A stretch of DNA of 5,039 nt from an uncultured Tissierellia bacterium (GTDB taxonomy: Bacteria; Bacillota; Clostridia; Tissierellales; Peptoniphilaceae): positions 1 through 5,039 of the forward strand of contig CAMYOR010000091.1 in assembly GCA_947278105.1 (NCBI GenBank), written 5' to 3'. The position numbers were made by a program, and so were the translations under genes. The notes below the pieces were generated by a model. That model searched no databases. It saw only the letters and a program-made list of their open reading frames with translations, and was not told where the DNA came from. Shown in pieces: positions 4,642-5,039 of this stretch. Every line of letters begins with the position of its first letter. The stretch's first letter is position 1.

Positions 4642-5039
4642 ATGAAAGTTGTGAAATTTGGGGGAAGCTCGGTTGCGGACTCCACTCAGTGCAGGAAGGT
4701 TATTCAAATTATTCAGGAAGATCCTGAAAGACAAGTGGTCGTGGTTTCTGCTCCGGGCAAAAGGTTCGAGAAGGATCATAAAATCACCGATATGCTCTAT
4801 TTGACCCACCAGATGGCTTCGATTGGCATGGGGGGCCAGGATATTTTTAAAAATATTGCCGACCGGTATCTGGAAATCCAAAAAGAGGTCGCTCCTTCCT
4901 TTGATCTGATTTCGGAACTCAAGGCAATTCAGTCAGATGTCATGTTCGGGGCTTCCGAGGATTATTCGGCCAGCCGGGGGGAATATCTGATGGCGAGGGT
5001 AATGGCAGCTGCCCTGGGCTTTGACTTTGTCGATGCCAA
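4642..5039 (+). CDS. lysC: Aspartate kinase, N-terminal part (cut by window end)
   Basis: The frame stays open from ATG 4642 to the window end, giving 132 residues plus two bases; the family is usually 400-450 residues, so about two thirds lies outside. Aspartate kinase phosphorylates L-aspartate with ATP, the first step toward lysine (and diaminopimelate), threonine and methionine, in the cytoplasm. The N-terminus MKVVKFGGSSVADS carries the KFGGSSVA nucleotide-binding motif (5-12). VVVVSAPGKR (32-41) followed by KITDML (47-52) and SRGEYLMARVMAAALGF (110-126) are conserved kinase-domain segments. The spacing looks like the monofunctional clostridial type rather than a ThrA fusion, but the regulatory ACT domains are not in view, so feedback specificity cannot be told. 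The symbol is given for the family; dapG or thrA-type naming remains possible. It has its own promoter and leader, so it is divergent from queH. Confidence 0.92.
   Translation, partial: MKVVKFGGSSVADSTQCRKVIQIIQEDPERQVVVVSAPGKRFEKDHKITDMLYLTHQMASIGMGGQDIFKNIADRYLEIQKEVAPSFDLISELKAIQSDVMFGASEDYSASRGEYLMARVMAAALGFDFVDA

Overview
The window looks like chromosomal DNA from a moderately low-GC Firmicute of the Clostridia type. The evidence is protein-level: a CarD/CdnL regulator followed by a YacL-type PIN-TRAM membrane protein (a pair typical of Firmicutes), a QueH-type epoxyqueuosine reductase, a monofunctional clostridial-style aspartate kinase, and a flavin/Fe-S family enzyme related to 4-hydroxybutyryl-CoA dehydratase. 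Shine-Dalgarno sites are strong and several promoters lie close to the SigA consensus. I cannot name a genus. There is no mobile element, CRISPR array, tRNA or rRNA.

Layout: (1) 1-114, two stacked SigA-like promoters and the carD ribosome binding site. (2) 115-624 (+), carD, closed by a terminator at 673-707. (3) 708-782, a leader with an imperfect inverted repeat and a polypurine tract; then 783-2060 (+), yacL, closed by a GAAA-loop terminator at 2073-2099. (4) 2100-2339, a promoter-bearing intergenic region with an 11-bp direct repeat of 18-bp period. (5) 2340-3791 (+), an AbfD/HpaB-family enzyme. (6) 3760-4440 (-), queH, convergent with the enzyme gene and overlapping it by 32 bp. (7) 4441-4641, a divergent intergenic region with a good promoter for the last gene. 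(8) 4642 to the window end (+), the first 132 codons of an aspartate kinase.

The genes appear to be separate transcription units rather than one operon: carD and yacL each have their own terminator, and the AbfD-like gene and aspartate kinase each have their own promoter. Functionally they are mixed: RNA polymerase control (CarD), a membrane-anchored putative RNase (YacL), acyl-CoA or aromatic metabolism of unknown specificity (AbfD-like), tRNA modification (QueH) and amino-acid biosynthesis (aspartate kinase).

Two points deserve most attention. First, the AbfD-like protein keeps the overall fold sequence and three cluster cysteines, but appears to have lost the fourth cluster ligand (His to Tyr) and all the acid/base residues of characterised 4-hydroxybutyryl-CoA dehydratase, so its automatic annotation is probably wrong. 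Second, the likely terminator of that gene is a perfect 13-bp hairpin plus T-run lying inside the antisense strand of the queH coding sequence, so that stretch appears to serve as protein code on one strand and terminator on the other.
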